Positions 9,695 to 19,113 of a stretch of DNA of 64,000 nucleotides are shown one piece after another. The translations under genes were made by a program, and so were the position numbers. Every line of letters begins with the position of its first letter. Within the stretch, counting starts at the first letter, position 1. A model generated the notes under the pieces. It searched no databases and was not told the origin of the DNA. It was given only the letters and a program-made list of their open reading frames with translations. Source of the DNA: SAR202 cluster bacterium (GTDB taxonomy: Bacteria; Chloroflexota; Dehalococcoidia; Lucifugimonadales; OSU-TB39); contig VFGY01000016.1 of the NCBI GenBank assembly GCA_009392195.1, forward strand, positions 62,001 to 126,000. Reading direction: 5' to 3'.

Positions 9695-10825
9695 TTAGTT
9701 TGTATCCGGAATTTCTTTTCTTGCTTCATCTACGGATTGATATCTTCCTGTCTCGTCACCACCAATCCAGCGATAGGGGCGTGGTAAAAGTGAATGAGAC
9801 CGGTTCTCTAAAGGTAATTTTATAGGTACACTTCCTAGTTGAGCTGACAATTTGGACGCTATCGCAGCTTCAAGCGCTTGCCTAAGATCGTGACCTGTAA
9901 TCCATGGTTCAGACCCTGTTTCAATGGCTCTGATGAAGGATCTTATAGATCCTGTTAAGTAGCTGAATTCACTAAATTCATAGGGTTTATAATTTGTTTC
10001 AATTTCGATTCTGTTTCCATTATTATCAAATCCTTGAAAAATTTGTGGTGGTCCCCAGTTCCATCTAATCAAAGACGAATCAGACCAAACATCAACTCCT
10101 CCATATGGAGTGGCTGTACCGAATACATTTGTATTTACGCCGTTTTGCATAGTAAATCTACCGTTTATTACAATTCCGGTGTCTTCTTCTTGATTTATCG
10201 CTGCTTTTGATATTTCTATAGCTTGTTGCCTATCTGCGTTTCCTTTTATAACATCCACATGAGTTCCCCAACACATAACTTCCTCGATTTCTGAATTTGT
10301 CAGTAATCTCAAAACAGATATTGCTTGACAGCCTCCTCCTGAAATTTCTCCACCAAATCCGTTTACTGATGCACCTATTATTTCTCCATATTTTCCGTCA
10401 CGTATTCTTTGAGCGGCTTCTTGTATTTCATGCATAGCTCGCTGTAAGTTGCCTCCAGCTAAAACTATTCCTTTTGACGTACATGTTTCAACCATTAAAT
10501 CTGCATCGGATAATTTTGCAGCAATTGGTTTATCAGTAGAAATACCTTTAACACCCGCTTCTGCACAAGCAATTACTGCATCTTTATAGAATTTACTAGG
10601 TGTTATTATAGCTGCTATATCTGGTACGATATCGTTAAGTAATTCTTCTGTGTTAGCATATAGATTTTGAATTTCAAACCGCTCGCCGACTGCTTTGAGT
10701 CGCTCTGGATTGTGTTCAACAATACCTACTATTTCTGTATCGGGGTAAGCTCTATAGGCTTGAGCATAGTGTTGTCCCATTCGACCGCAGCCTATTATTG
10801 CAACTTTATGTTTTTTATTGGTCAT
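9695..10825 (-). CDS. Gfo/Idh/MocA family NAD(P)-dependent oxidoreductase
   Basis: A 376-residue two-domain dehydrogenase. The Rossmann motif VAIIGCGRMGQHY opens the protein, and the conserved E-K-P motif appears as TDKPIA (about residues 109-114), retaining the catalytic-region Lys and Pro. The C-terminal domain contains the usual open sheet with the GGGC and GNLQR segments. Such enzymes oxidise or reduce sugars, inositols and related polyols; the substrate is unknown. AAGGGA stands upstream of the ATG. The 125-base region upstream separates it from a divergent membrane-protein gene and must hold both promoters. Confidence 0.88.
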   Translation of the reverse strand: MTNKKHKVAIIGCGRMGQHYAQAYRAYPDTEIVGIVEHNPERLKAVGERFEIQNLYANTEELLNDIVPDIAAIITPSKFYKDAVIACAEAGVKGISTDKPIAAKLSDADLMVETCTSKGIVLAGGNLQRAMHEIQEAAQRIRDGKYGEIIGASVNGFGGEISGGGCQAISVLRLLTNSEIEEVMCWGTHVDVIKGNADRQQAIEISKAAINQEEDTGIVINGRFTMQNGVNTNVFGTATPYGGVDVWSDSSLIRWNWGPPQIFQGFDNNGNRIEIETNYKPYEFSEFSYLTGSIRSFIRAIETGSEPWITGHDLRQALEAAIASKLSAQLGSVPIKLPLENRSHSLLPRPYRWIGGDETGRYQSVDEARKEIPDTN

Positions 10826-10950
10826 TGTATATCCCTTATTAATTTACATTTATTTTGCCACAAGAATTTTAACTGCAAGTTTAAATTAAGTGATAGAATT
10901 AGCACAATTGGTTAAATAGTGAAATAAATAAATATTATCGGAGTTTAGTA

Positions 10951-11433
10951 ATGACTTGGCGGTGGGATGCTCAAGATATAAAAGCAAGACTAAGATATGC
11001 ACTGAAGTTTGCCCCTTCAGACATGTTAACTTTGTTTGCAATGTTTGTTATGAAGAATTGCTGTTCGGCTATTTCTACGCTTGTTTGGCCTTTTGAGTTA
11101 GTTCTAAAAGGTACAGTAGGATTTCTTTTGAAAGGAGGCTGTGTTTTTGTTTGGGGTATGATGATCTTGATGATATTGGATCTTGTTTGGATTGCGGTAT
11201 GGTCGTTGCTAATGCTATCAAGTTCTGCATGGATAAAAATACCTTGGTTGCGACCAATTCTTATCATTCCGGGCCTTCTATTGGCTTTAGTGGCATATAT
11301 ATATGTATCATTGGCACCCGATCCTCAAAAGAATACCGAATATCATATATTAATAAAATCTTGGCCTCTATCTTGGCGAGTATATAGTCCTAAGGAAGAA
11401 TATTTTAAAGGTGCGGTTGAGCCTGAATTATAG
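10951..11433 (+). CDS. Membrane protein, unknown function
   Basis: A 160-residue protein not recognised as a known family. Three hydrophobic stretches are visible, about residues 34-52 (weak), 62-90 and 100-120, followed by a charged C-terminal tail of about 40 residues with the sequence SWPLSWRVYSPKEEY. The N-terminus is amphipathic and basic. GGAG lies seven bases before the ATG, supporting translation. It ends 8 bases before the convergent stop of the permease-UnbV gene, with no clear terminator between. Confidence 0.6.
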   Translation: MTWRWDAQDIKARLRYALKFAPSDMLTLFAMFVMKNCCSAISTLVWPFELVLKGTVGFLLKGGCVFVWGMMILMILDLVWIAVWSLLMLSSSAWIKIPWLRPILIIPGLLLALVAYIYVSLAPDPQKNTEYHILIKSWPLSWRVYSPKEEYFKGAVEPEL

Positions 11434-11440
11434 GCTCGAA

Positions 11441-14197
11441 TTATCGCTTTTCTATTATTTCCAATATTTGATTCACATTGACGTCTGTTAGAGTTTGCTC
11501 AATTCCACTCGGCCAATTTAAAGTGATGCTATCTACTGTTTTTGCTTGTCCTAACCCAAAATGGGCTTCCATCATGTTTTGTCCCATGCTACTAGAGCCG
11601 GCAGCAATTTCTCTTATTTGACTTTTTCCGTCGGAAATTATTTTTATACGGGTTCCAATGCCATCTTTATTTGAAACTGTACCTACTGGATTTATTATCA
11701 GCCAGTTATTATCTTTGCTACATGTGTTTTGGAAAAGCTTTGCTTTGCCATCAAGATTGGTTATAAATATATCAAGACATCCGTCTAAGTTGTAGTCTAA
11801 GTAGAACCCACCCCTTCCAATTCCATCGTCATCAGCACCGCTTATTTTAGATTTATCTTCGAATGTTAAGTCGCCCTTATTTCTCATCAAAACATTGGGT
11901 TGGAGGCGCATTTCTGGAGGTACATCAAATGCTCTTTCGGTTTCGTGTAGGTTAAGGAAACCACTTACAATATATAAATCTTCTATGCCATCATTGTCGT
12001 AATCAAAAAACATTGTTGCCCATGCTACCCGGTCCATCACCCCTCCAGGGTAATTAAGTTTGGACATTTCTAATCCTGCTTCAATGGTGGTTTCTTCAAA
12101 CACCATGTTTTTACCTGTATTTCTAAATAACATTTGGTTACCAATGTTGGTTATGAAAAAGTCGAAATACCCATCTAAATCATAATCGCCTACTGCAAGT
12201 CCCATGCCAAGTATAGCAGCATCAACTCCACTATCTTTAGATATATCTGTGAATATCCAGTTGTTTGAACCGTTTCCTTCACCATCATTACGCCATAGAA
12301 CATTAGGTTGTACATGCATGCCGTAATCGTTTACTACGTAAAGGTCTAGGTCACCGTCATTGTCGAAATCTACCCATCCGGGTTGGAAACCTGTTCCCCA
12401 TATAGTCCCAAACGGATCGTCTTTATAAATTCTTTTTGGACCTCTTATGTCACCTAACAATTGAGTCGAGTCTATAAAAGTTCCATCTCCGTTGTTGGTA
12501 AACAAAGCTAACCGTCGTAACCATGGTTTAAATTCTATTTCTTGGAGCATATAATAATTGCCCTCATGTGCGTGCCTGAGAACAATTAGATCTAAGAATC
12601 CGTCTTGGTTGTAATCTCCCCAAGCACAACCTGTTGCTCTATGGTCTTGTCCGTCAGATAGAGAAACCTTGGATTCATCTGATACGTCATTGAATTTCGT
12701 GTTGCCTTGATTTTCAAAAAGTTTACTGTTTCCATAATTTGTAACATATATATCTTGGTCACCATCGTTATCATAATCGGCGGCACACGCTCCGTTTCCT
12801 CTACCTCCGGTGTCATTTAAGCCCGCTTTTCTAGCGGTTTCGGTAAAGGTTCCATTTCCATTGTTTATGTACAGATGGTTTGGTCCTTCTGAATCTACGA
12901 CATAGATGTCTGGTAAATTATCATCGTTAGCATGAAATGTAATAGTGCCTGCGCCCATTGCAATCAATTGATCTAAAACATTATGATGATCAAATTTAAT
13001 GTTGGATTGATCTGTTATTTCTACATATATTGATTCTTCAGCTAAATTTGAAACTAATGGTATGTTTTTAGCAATTGGCACGCTTTGTAATGCTTTTTCC
13101 CAAATTATATTTCCTAACATTAGTATTCCTAACCCGCCAATTAATCCTAATGACCACGTTCCTAATGCAAATGTTGAAATACCTTTTTTAGGCATGATTT
13201 TGCTTAAACCCCAAAATGTAAGTGGTCCTCCTCCAGCAGCGGTGAATAGTAAGGCCGCAGCAGGGGCGGTGCCCATTCCCAATAAAATTAGTAGTGCAAC
13301 AAGTGGAATTTCAAATAGGAGTGGGACATTTATTAGTATCCCTATTGTGGAAGCAATAATAACCCCAGTAATATCATTTCCGAGGAATTTTGTTACTATT
13401 GACGGATTAAGCCATTGGATTATCAGGCCGCTTGCAAATCCCGCTATTACCATCATTGGACCCATTCGTAGTAAATAACCAATTGAGGTTTTAGCCCAAT
13501 CTCGAAAACCTTCGGATATATCATTTTTCCAAGTAGATTCTTCGTTTATTTCTAAGAATAACGGGTCAGGTTCATCTGTGTTTTCTGAACTTGTCGATTT
13601 TCTTATAACATATGCAACTAATGGCCCTAATATCAATCCGCCAAGCAATGCCAATATTAATCGACTGAATCCTAATAATGGAGTGAATACAAAAAACACC
13701 ATTGCTAAAGCTGGGATATTTAAGGTAGCTGAACCTTGAACCATTGAAATCGCGCCTTCTATACCTCCTCCTTTACGTTTGAACATCGTTGAAATTGGAA
13801 CTATACATGCGGAACAAAGATTCAATACGGGACCAGCTGCTAAACCTGTTATTGTTCTTCTGAAAACTCCTCCAGATTGGAACGTTCTTCCAGCTGAAGT
13901 TGGAAATAGAAACGACTCAGATAGACCAGCCACAACAAAAGCGAAAGTCATTCCTACGGAAACGAGTCTAAGGTATGTTATTGAAAACGTTAGCCACTGT
14001 TTATAAAAACCATCTCCTGTATCCCTTTTAATGCAAAAACCTTGAAAGCATTGTATATCTGGCGCATTGATTGCTTCCAAGTCTTCACCAACTGCGTCTA
14101 ATTTTGGGAATCTATTAAAGGATAGAAAGACGATTAAAATAATCGTCAGCAAGAATATGCCGACCGCTCGTTTTTTTTTGATACTAGTATTAAACAA
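11441..14197 (-). CDS. Permease (ArsP/UPF0718-like) fused to FG-GAP repeats and an ASPIC/UnbV domain
   Basis: A 918-residue fusion. Residues about 1-370 form a polytopic domain like the UPF0718/ArsP permeases, with a central motif LNLCSACIVPIS in a helix hairpin, a repeated second half, and two extra Cys (CFQGFC) after the first helix. Residues about 400-790 hold at least six FG-GAP/VCBS repeats with calcium-binding D-x-D-x-D-G loops (DYDNDGDQD, DYNQDGFLD, DFDNDGDLD, DYDLDGYFD, DYDNDGIED, DYNLDGCLD). Residues about 825-910 match ASPIC/UnbV (NWPSG, HFGLG). The ectodomain should be extracytoplasmic. ArsP-type permeases export organoarsenicals or metals; substrate here is unknown. The start is TTG with no good Shine-Dalgarno, so the N-terminus is uncertain. 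Confidence 0.85.
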   Translation of the reverse strand: MFNTSIKKKRAVGIFLLTIILIVFLSFNRFPKLDAVGEDLEAINAPDIQCFQGFCIKRDTGDGFYKQWLTFSITYLRLVSVGMTFAFVVAGLSESFLFPTSAGRTFQSGGVFRRTITGLAAGPVLNLCSACIVPISTMFKRKGGGIEGAISMVQGSATLNIPALAMVFFVFTPLLGFSRLILALLGGLILGPLVAYVIRKSTSSENTDEPDPLFLEINEESTWKNDISEGFRDWAKTSIGYLLRMGPMMVIAGFASGLIIQWLNPSIVTKFLGNDITGVIIASTIGILINVPLLFEIPLVALLILLGMGTAPAAALLFTAAGGGPLTFWGLSKIMPKKGISTFALGTWSLGLIGGLGILMLGNIIWEKALQSVPIAKNIPLVSNLAEESIYVEITDQSNIKFDHHNVLDQLIAMGAGTITFHANDDNLPDIYVVDSEGPNHLYINNGNGTFTETARKAGLNDTGGRGNGACAADYDNDGDQDIYVTNYGNSKLFENQGNTKFNDVSDESKVSLSDGQDHRATGCAWGDYNQDGFLDLIVLRHAHEGNYYMLQEIEFKPWLRRLALFTNNGDGTFIDSTQLLGDIRGPKRIYKDDPFGTIWGTGFQPGWVDFDNDGDLDLYVVNDYGMHVQPNVLWRNDGEGNGSNNWIFTDISKDSGVDAAILGMGLAVGDYDLDGYFDFFITNIGNQMLFRNTGKNMVFEETTIEAGLEMSKLNYPGGVMDRVAWATMFFDYDNDGIEDLYIVSGFLNLHETERAFDVPPEMRLQPNVLMRNKGDLTFEDKSKISGADDDGIGRGGFYLDYNLDGCLDIFITNLDGKAKLFQNTCSKDNNWLIINPVGTVSNKDGIGTRIKIISDGKSQIREIAAGSSSMGQNMMEAHFGLGQAKTVDSITLNWPSGIEQTLTDVNVNQILEIIEKR

Positions 14198-14669
14198 ATT
14201 AATATGAACTAATAGCAGGATTTAGCTATGTACGTTTGAAGATCATTTTTTGAACAATTTCCCACGGATTTTGCTTCCGAAGTCTTCTTTGTCTGATTTG
14301 GTAGGGATGACTACCCATAAAATAAAAAAAGATATAAACGCAAACGCCGGTACGAAGGTTTCAGGAAGTTTTATAGCGTTAATAATTAATTCGATAATCA
14401 TTTATTGGTTGTTTGAGTTCATATATAGAATCATTCTACGATAACTCTGATAATGGTTTTTTTCAAGTATTCTGAATGTGTTAATAGTTTCTTTACCTAT
14501 TATGCTCTTATTGACCACATATTATCCTGATGCTAGAGTTGATTTGGTATCTAATAAAACAAATGTATGAATTGAGCTAAAATAAAAAAACCAATTGAGT
14601 TTGTGTTTCTGAATTTAAATTGGAGAGGTTCACTCACTTTCATTACGCTTACCTAGGTAGGAGGGTAGT
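14198..14669. other. 472-base region without a confident gene
   Basis: AT-rich intergenic segment between the divergent permease-UnbV and Kelch genes. It must contain both promoters, but I see no convincing -35/-10 pair. A 64-codon frame on the plus strand at 14250-14444 starts with TTG, lacks a Shine-Dalgarno and encodes one C-terminal hydrophobic helix; I do not call it. No tRNA, repeat or hairpin with a U-run was found. Confidence 0.6.
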
Positions 14670-15812
14670 TTGAGAAGGGCAATAATTTTTTCCATACTAG
14701 TTTTTTCAATAATGGCGATCGTAAATTGTTCGGTTACGTCTAAATTTGGAGGATCCCCCGAACTAGCGATTGAACCGGGGAAGATTAACGAAGGTAGGAG
14801 TTGGCATACTGCAACTAAACTTTTGGATGAGAGAATTCTTATATCAGGAGGGTTTGGTAAAAGGTTTAAAGTTTTAAAATCAGTTGAAATTTATGACCCT
14901 GTCTCTGGTGAATGGGAAGTGGTTGCAGACATGAATTTTCCAAGAGCAGAACATAGTGCAGTATTGTTGCAGGATGGCAGAATATTGGTTACAGGTGGAA
15001 GAGATGAAAATTATGCCCCAACTTTTTCTTCTGAAATATTTGACCCCGAAACGGGGCTTTGGGAAATTTATGAAGATATGGCCAGGCAAAGGCATAAGCA
15101 TATATCGCTGGTTCAAGACGATGGATCGGTCATTCTAGTTGCTGGTAGTGGTCCTTCACGTAGTTTGTCAGATGTCGAATTAATCGATCCAATAAATGAT
15201 AGGTTGGAAGTTTTATCTTCAACATTGGAAGAACATTCTGATCATGCAGCGATAAGTCTGAAGGATGGGAGGATATTTGTATCTGGTGGAGTACGAATTC
15301 TAGATGAGGTGGTGACTAGTGTTGGAGCCGAAATATATGATGTTAAAACGGATACGTGGGTTAAAACTTCTATGCAATCAAGACGTACATCTGCTCATAC
15401 ACTTACATTGTTGCAAGATGGAAGAGTTATTCAAATAGGTGGATTTTCTGGAGGTTCATCCGATAATCGTGTTGAAGTATATGATTCTGAAACCGATGAA
15501 TGGCTTGAGGGACCTGTAATGATTAATGCTAGAATGTTACACACAGCGTCTCTTTTGAATGATGGACGAGTTATAGTTATTGGGGGTACCTCTAGAAGTG
15601 GCAATATGTCTGATTCTGAAATTTATGACCCCGAAACACGGATGTGGATGACTTCTGGAAAAATGCTAGAACCGAGAACATCGCACACAGCTACAACCTT
15701 ACAAGATGGAAAAATCTTGGTTGTGGGAGGAACAAATACTTATAGTGGGATTTGTGAAATTTATGATCCAGAAAATGGAAGTTGGACATCTTCTGTATTA
15801 TCGACTGACTAA
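14670..15812 (+). CDS. Kelch-repeat lipoprotein
   Basis: A 380-residue exported protein with a signal peptide (MRRAIIF then a hydrophobic core) ending in IVNC, a lipobox with an unusual Asn before Cys20. The rest is seven Kelch/galactose-oxidase-like blades, each with a strand of the form G-R-I-L-V-x-G-G (ERILISGG, GRILVTGG, GSVILVAG, GRIFVSGG, GRVIQIGG, GRVIVIGG, GKILVVGG), enough for one seven-bladed propeller. No copper-radical Cys-Tyr centre is apparent, so a binding rather than oxidase role is likely. The start is TTG, supported by AGGAGGG five bases upstream. The glycosidase-like gene follows on the same strand 38 bases on, suggesting a shared surface-polymer function (inference). Confidence 0.85.
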   Translation: MRRAIIFSILVFSIMAIVNCSVTSKFGGSPELAIEPGKINEGRSWHTATKLLDERILISGGFGKRFKVLKSVEIYDPVSGEWEVVADMNFPRAEHSAVLLQDGRILVTGGRDENYAPTFSSEIFDPETGLWEIYEDMARQRHKHISLVQDDGSVILVAGSGPSRSLSDVELIDPINDRLEVLSSTLEEHSDHAAISLKDGRIFVSGGVRILDEVVTSVGAEIYDVKTDTWVKTSMQSRRTSAHTLTLLQDGRVIQIGGFSGGSSDNRVEVYDSETDEWLEGPVMINARMLHTASLLNDGRVIVIGGTSRSGNMSDSEIYDPETRMWMTSGKMLEPRTSHTATTLQDGKILVVGGTNTYSGICEIYDPENGSWTSSVLSTD

Positions 15813-15850
15813 ATAATATAACGATATTATCAATGATTATTGGGGGCACC

Positions 15851-17362
15851 ATGAATCAAAATAGATTGCTTTATTTCAATGATGCAAGACACTATTATTT
15901 GTTTGTCCATGAACCTCCTATATCGATTGATAATGCTTGTACTCCTGTAGATGAGATTTCTGGAACAGGAGTTGATACTTTCGTATATGGAATCGCTAGA
16001 GGTGATGGGTTGTTTTACCCGTCAAAAGTAGGTAAACGTTTTGGTGTAGATATGGACGAATTTTCTAATCCAATGTACTGGCGTGTATGGAATAACATGC
16101 AAAGTTTACTGGATTCAGGTTTAGATCCCCTACAGATTCTAATAGACAGAGCACATGCAAACAATATGAGCTTTCATGCAAGTTTTCGTATGGGTACTTA
16201 TGAAGCTTTAGCTAATTTAGAGAATGATGAAGCTAATAGACTTATATCTGCTGACCCTATAAACGGTGGCGATGGTCTTGCAGATCCCTTTGTAAGACAA
16301 AAACAAATGTTACTTTTTCAAGAGCTAATCGAAAATTATGATATTGATGGATTGGAATTAGATTTTGCCGCTCACCCGGGAGGTTCTTCGTCTTATTTGA
16401 ATGAGACAAATGTTGGTGACTTTACTCCAACTATTACTGATTATGTACGAAATATAAGGGATATAATTAAATCATCAGAGAGAGAGATTGCATTAGGAGC
16501 TAGAGTTTATCCTTTTGAGAAAACTAATTTAAATTTCGGAATAGACATTAGACGCTGGGTTGATAATGAGGTTGTCGATTATTTTGTACCAATGATGTAT
16601 CACTATATGCAGTTAGATCCTGATATGCCCGTCAGATGGTTAGTTGATTTGGTTAAAGACGTAGATATCGCTGTGTACCCTGTTTTACAACCGTATATAA
16701 AAGATAAGACTTTGGACCGTGATTTACATGGAGAACATGAACTAGATGCAATGATATACGCTGAAAAAGAACATTTTAGAGCAGCGGCTAATAATTTGAA
16801 AATGCATGGTGCTGATGGTTTTTATTCGTGGTTTTTGAAGTGGCCTTTAGGTGACGAGCAAAAAACCATTTTAAATGAATTAAAGTTTGTTGAAAAATTA
16901 ACTTATGCTGACAAAATATATTGTTTGGCAAAAAGAGTAAAAGAGCCAGCAGATTTGGGTTATGAAACTTCAATCCCAGTAGAAATTCCTAACACTGCGG
17001 ATGTTGCAGAAATCACTTTCAAATTTTCTGATTCAAATGAGAATCTAAATGGTAATAAATTTGCAATAGAGTTGTTTTTAAGGATAAAAGGAATAGTCAA
17101 TGATGATCGTTTAAATGTTTGTATAAATAAAGTTCCAATTAATGACTCATTATCGAAAAGATATAGATCTGAATATATAAGGAGGCCTCCATCCCCTCAC
17201 ATACTTGAACCATATAGCGGACAAGTTTTGGAATTTGGATTAAATGAGAAAATTTTGGTTGTTGGAGAAAATAAATTATCTATAAGTATAGAAGAACGTC
17301 CATATAGGTTGAATTCTCCAATTATATTGGATGATGTGAATATAAAAATTAAATACAATTGA
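15851..17362 (+). CDS. Family 10-like (GHL10-type) glycosidase with C-terminal beta domain
   Basis: About 503 residues. The first 345 or so look like a TIM barrel of the glycoside-hydrolase-like 10 group: DGLELDFAAHP (strand 4 with acidic residues), ALGARVYPF, VDYFVPMMYHY and GADGFYSWFLKWP are typical barrel-strand ends. The last 150 residues form a beta-rich accessory domain. No signal peptide is seen, so it is probably cytoplasmic or exported otherwise. I chose ATG at 15851 because GGGGG lies a few bases upstream; an ATG 18 bases earlier has none. It follows the Kelch lipoprotein gene. A distant relative is encoded at 51355-52536. Substrate unknown. Confidence 0.75.
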   Translation: MNQNRLLYFNDARHYYLFVHEPPISIDNACTPVDEISGTGVDTFVYGIARGDGLFYPSKVGKRFGVDMDEFSNPMYWRVWNNMQSLLDSGLDPLQILIDRAHANNMSFHASFRMGTYEALANLENDEANRLISADPINGGDGLADPFVRQKQMLLFQELIENYDIDGLELDFAAHPGGSSSYLNETNVGDFTPTITDYVRNIRDIIKSSEREIALGARVYPFEKTNLNFGIDIRRWVDNEVVDYFVPMMYHYMQLDPDMPVRWLVDLVKDVDIAVYPVLQPYIKDKTLDRDLHGEHELDAMIYAEKEHFRAAANNLKMHGADGFYSWFLKWPLGDEQKTILNELKFVEKLTYADKIYCLAKRVKEPADLGYETSIPVEIPNTADVAEITFKFSDSNENLNGNKFAIELFLRIKGIVNDDRLNVCINKVPINDSLSKRYRSEYIRRPPSPHILEPYSGQVLEFGLNEKILVVGENKLSISIEERPYRLNSPIILDDVNIKIKYN

Positions 17363-17370
17363 TGGCAATT

Positions 17371-18486
17371 CTATATATTTAGAATTCGCTTAACTGTGCC
17401 GCCCATGATCATTTCGATATCTTTATCGTCCAAAAAATCGCAATGGTTTTCAATCCATTTACGTGATTGAGTGTAAGTGCAGAATCTGTTTTGGAACGGC
17501 ATGTCAGTTCCCCACAATAAGTTTGAACTTCCTATGTTATTAACCATTTGGTGTAAAGGATTCCAAGCTTCTTTATATGGATATTCGAATATATCTCCAA
17601 TTCGAACAGGTAAGCAAACTTCTATGTTACAGTTGTTGCCAGAAAAAGGTGACCAAATCCAGTTGGGCAGTTTGATTTGGTCGTTTTCGATGAAAATCCT
17701 CCAAGGGAAACCATGAGTGAGACTACATATGTTATTAGGATATTTTTCCATCCAATCACATAGTATTTTGAGTTCTGAATGATATCCGGATTGTTGGGTA
17801 GGTATGTTGTCATTGCTGTCAGCGTACCCTGTACCAAGAGTGAAGAAAATTGGTACTCCTAAAGAAGTTGCTGTATCCCAAAAATATTTCAATGGCCCTG
17901 AAGACCAATCTTTTTTCAATTCATTTTCAACCAAAGATGTATGAAATTTGATAGCGTGTAAATTTAATTCACTTATCGAATAAACTAATTTTTCTAATAT
18001 CTTGTCGACATTATGTTTTACATCCCATTCATCTACAGGTACCATGGTTCTGAAACGGTCTGGAAATTCTGCTACACACTTGTGTAAAAAATCTACATCT
18101 CTAACTAGCATCGGGTCAGTATGGATTAATGCCATATCTACTCCAGCGTAATCCATCTCGGAAATAGCGCTATAAGGGGTGTATTCCATATTTTTTAAGT
18201 TTGGAGGCAGAAATTGCTTGGTATAATCTTCGCCGTCTATTGTCCAGACTATTCGTCCATATTCATGATCTGCTCTGAAATTCACATCAGGTAAACCGCC
18301 TATATCTCTACGCTTTTTAGCTCCTATCAAGCTTGAATCTGCTACCTGTCGGTCTTTTATTCTCCAAGCAGGTTGGTGGTGACCTGAATATGAACTTTGT
18401 GCCCAACGGATTCTCTGGGTGGATTTATTCGGGCCTTCAGGACTATCTATTGGTGTAAATAAATATATATGTGAATCTATTATCAT
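17371..18486 (-). CDS. Amidohydrolase-2 family protein with altered metal motif
   Basis: A 371-residue metal-dependent hydrolase-like TIM barrel. Family landmarks include the N-terminal strand MIIDSHIYLF, AIKFHTSL, LTHGF and LLWGTDMPF, the last carrying the catalytic Asp. The N-terminal HxH metal motif is HIY, so Tyr8 replaces the second His. ACMS decarboxylase-type relatives use one metal and HxH, so activity may differ or be lost. AAGGA precedes the ATG by seven bases. Its stop faces the family-10-like gene across 8 bases. Members act on aromatic or cyclic carboxylates; the substrate cannot be told here. Confidence 0.8.
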   Translation of the reverse strand: MIIDSHIYLFTPIDSPEGPNKSTQRIRWAQSSYSGHHQPAWRIKDRQVADSSLIGAKKRRDIGGLPDVNFRADHEYGRIVWTIDGEDYTKQFLPPNLKNMEYTPYSAISEMDYAGVDMALIHTDPMLVRDVDFLHKCVAEFPDRFRTMVPVDEWDVKHNVDKILEKLVYSISELNLHAIKFHTSLVENELKKDWSSGPLKYFWDTATSLGVPIFFTLGTGYADSNDNIPTQQSGYHSELKILCDWMEKYPNNICSLTHGFPWRIFIENDQIKLPNWIWSPFSGNNCNIEVCLPVRIGDIFEYPYKEAWNPLHQMVNNIGSSNLLWGTDMPFQNRFCTYTQSRKWIENHCDFLDDKDIEMIMGGTVKRILNI

Positions 18487-18777
18487 TATTTATCCTTAAC
18501 TTCTATATTTGATTTTTGAGTTGTTATCTAAGTTGCAGTGAAAACGGTCTGGTTGAATATTTGTTTGATCCAACTTGTGTTGGGTTTAAGATATATCATT
18601 TTTTACAATTTAATGTTTGCAATTATTCTATGTATTTACATATTATCTTGATATATGTGCTCAATGATACTATAACTTTTTAACTTATTAATTATAATAA
18701 TATTGATGTGTTTTAATGTAATCAAATTGTAGTTATTGATTAATGAAAACAAATAAGCATTCTAGTGGTGTATTTAT
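18487..18777. other. 291-base AT-rich divergent intergenic region
   Basis: Lies between the divergent amidohydrolase gene and a small membrane-protein gene. Very AT-rich with several runs resembling -10 boxes, but no spaced -35/-10 pair, palindrome or RNA gene that I can defend. Confidence 0.6.
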
Positions 18778-19113
18778 ATGAAAAACAAAACCATAGCTAC
18801 ATTTCTGAATTTGTTACCTTTTGGTTTCGGTTATGTTTATTTAGGCATGCGAAGGAAATTTTTAACAATCGCATTGATTGGAATAGCATGTCCATTCATA
18901 GGGGTGGTTTTAGCTGTTATTTTAGATGCATTAATACCTTGGGTATTAAATGTTTCAGGCTTGTCTCAGTGTGATTTCAATTATTGGTATGCTAAGTGTC
19001 AAAGGCCATATTGGGTTACTATATTAATGGTAGGAAGCCTGATTTTGCCTTCCATTATTCTCAGTATAAATAGTGCAAAAAAAATACGGAGAATTGATAA
19101 TTATTTTAATTGA
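18778..19113 (+). CDS. Small membrane protein, possibly TM2-like
   Basis: A 111-residue protein with a hydrophobic N-terminal half containing NLLPFGFGYVYLGMRRKF, which resembles the first helix and turn of TM2-domain proteins (G-x-x-G-x-x-x-F-Y-L-G). Hydrophobic segments are at about residues 8-22, 29-55 and 80-98; a hydrophilic loop with two Cys (QCDFNYWYAKC) joins the last two. The last 13 bases overlap the end of the convergent glnS. There is no strong Shine-Dalgarno, so the start is less certain. Function unknown. Confidence 0.55.
   Translation: MKNKTIATFLNLLPFGFGYVYLGMRRKFLTIALIGIACPFIGVVLAVILDALIPWVLNVSGLSQCDFNYWYAKCQRPYWVTILMVGSLILPSIILSINSAKKIRRIDNYFN

Noticed and set aside
12592-12816. 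Second minus-strand frame inside the permease-UnbV gene
   Set aside because: It is out of frame with the DxDxDG repeats and carries no domain of its own.
14250-14444. 64-codon frame upstream of the Kelch gene
   Set aside because: TTG start without Shine-Dalgarno, no family similarity, one hydrophobic helix at the end; not distinguishable from chance in AT-rich DNA.
17367-17386. AATTCT/AGAATT hairpin between convergent genes
   Set aside because: Six AT-rich pairs, partly inside the amidohydrolase 3' end, no U-run; likely chance.
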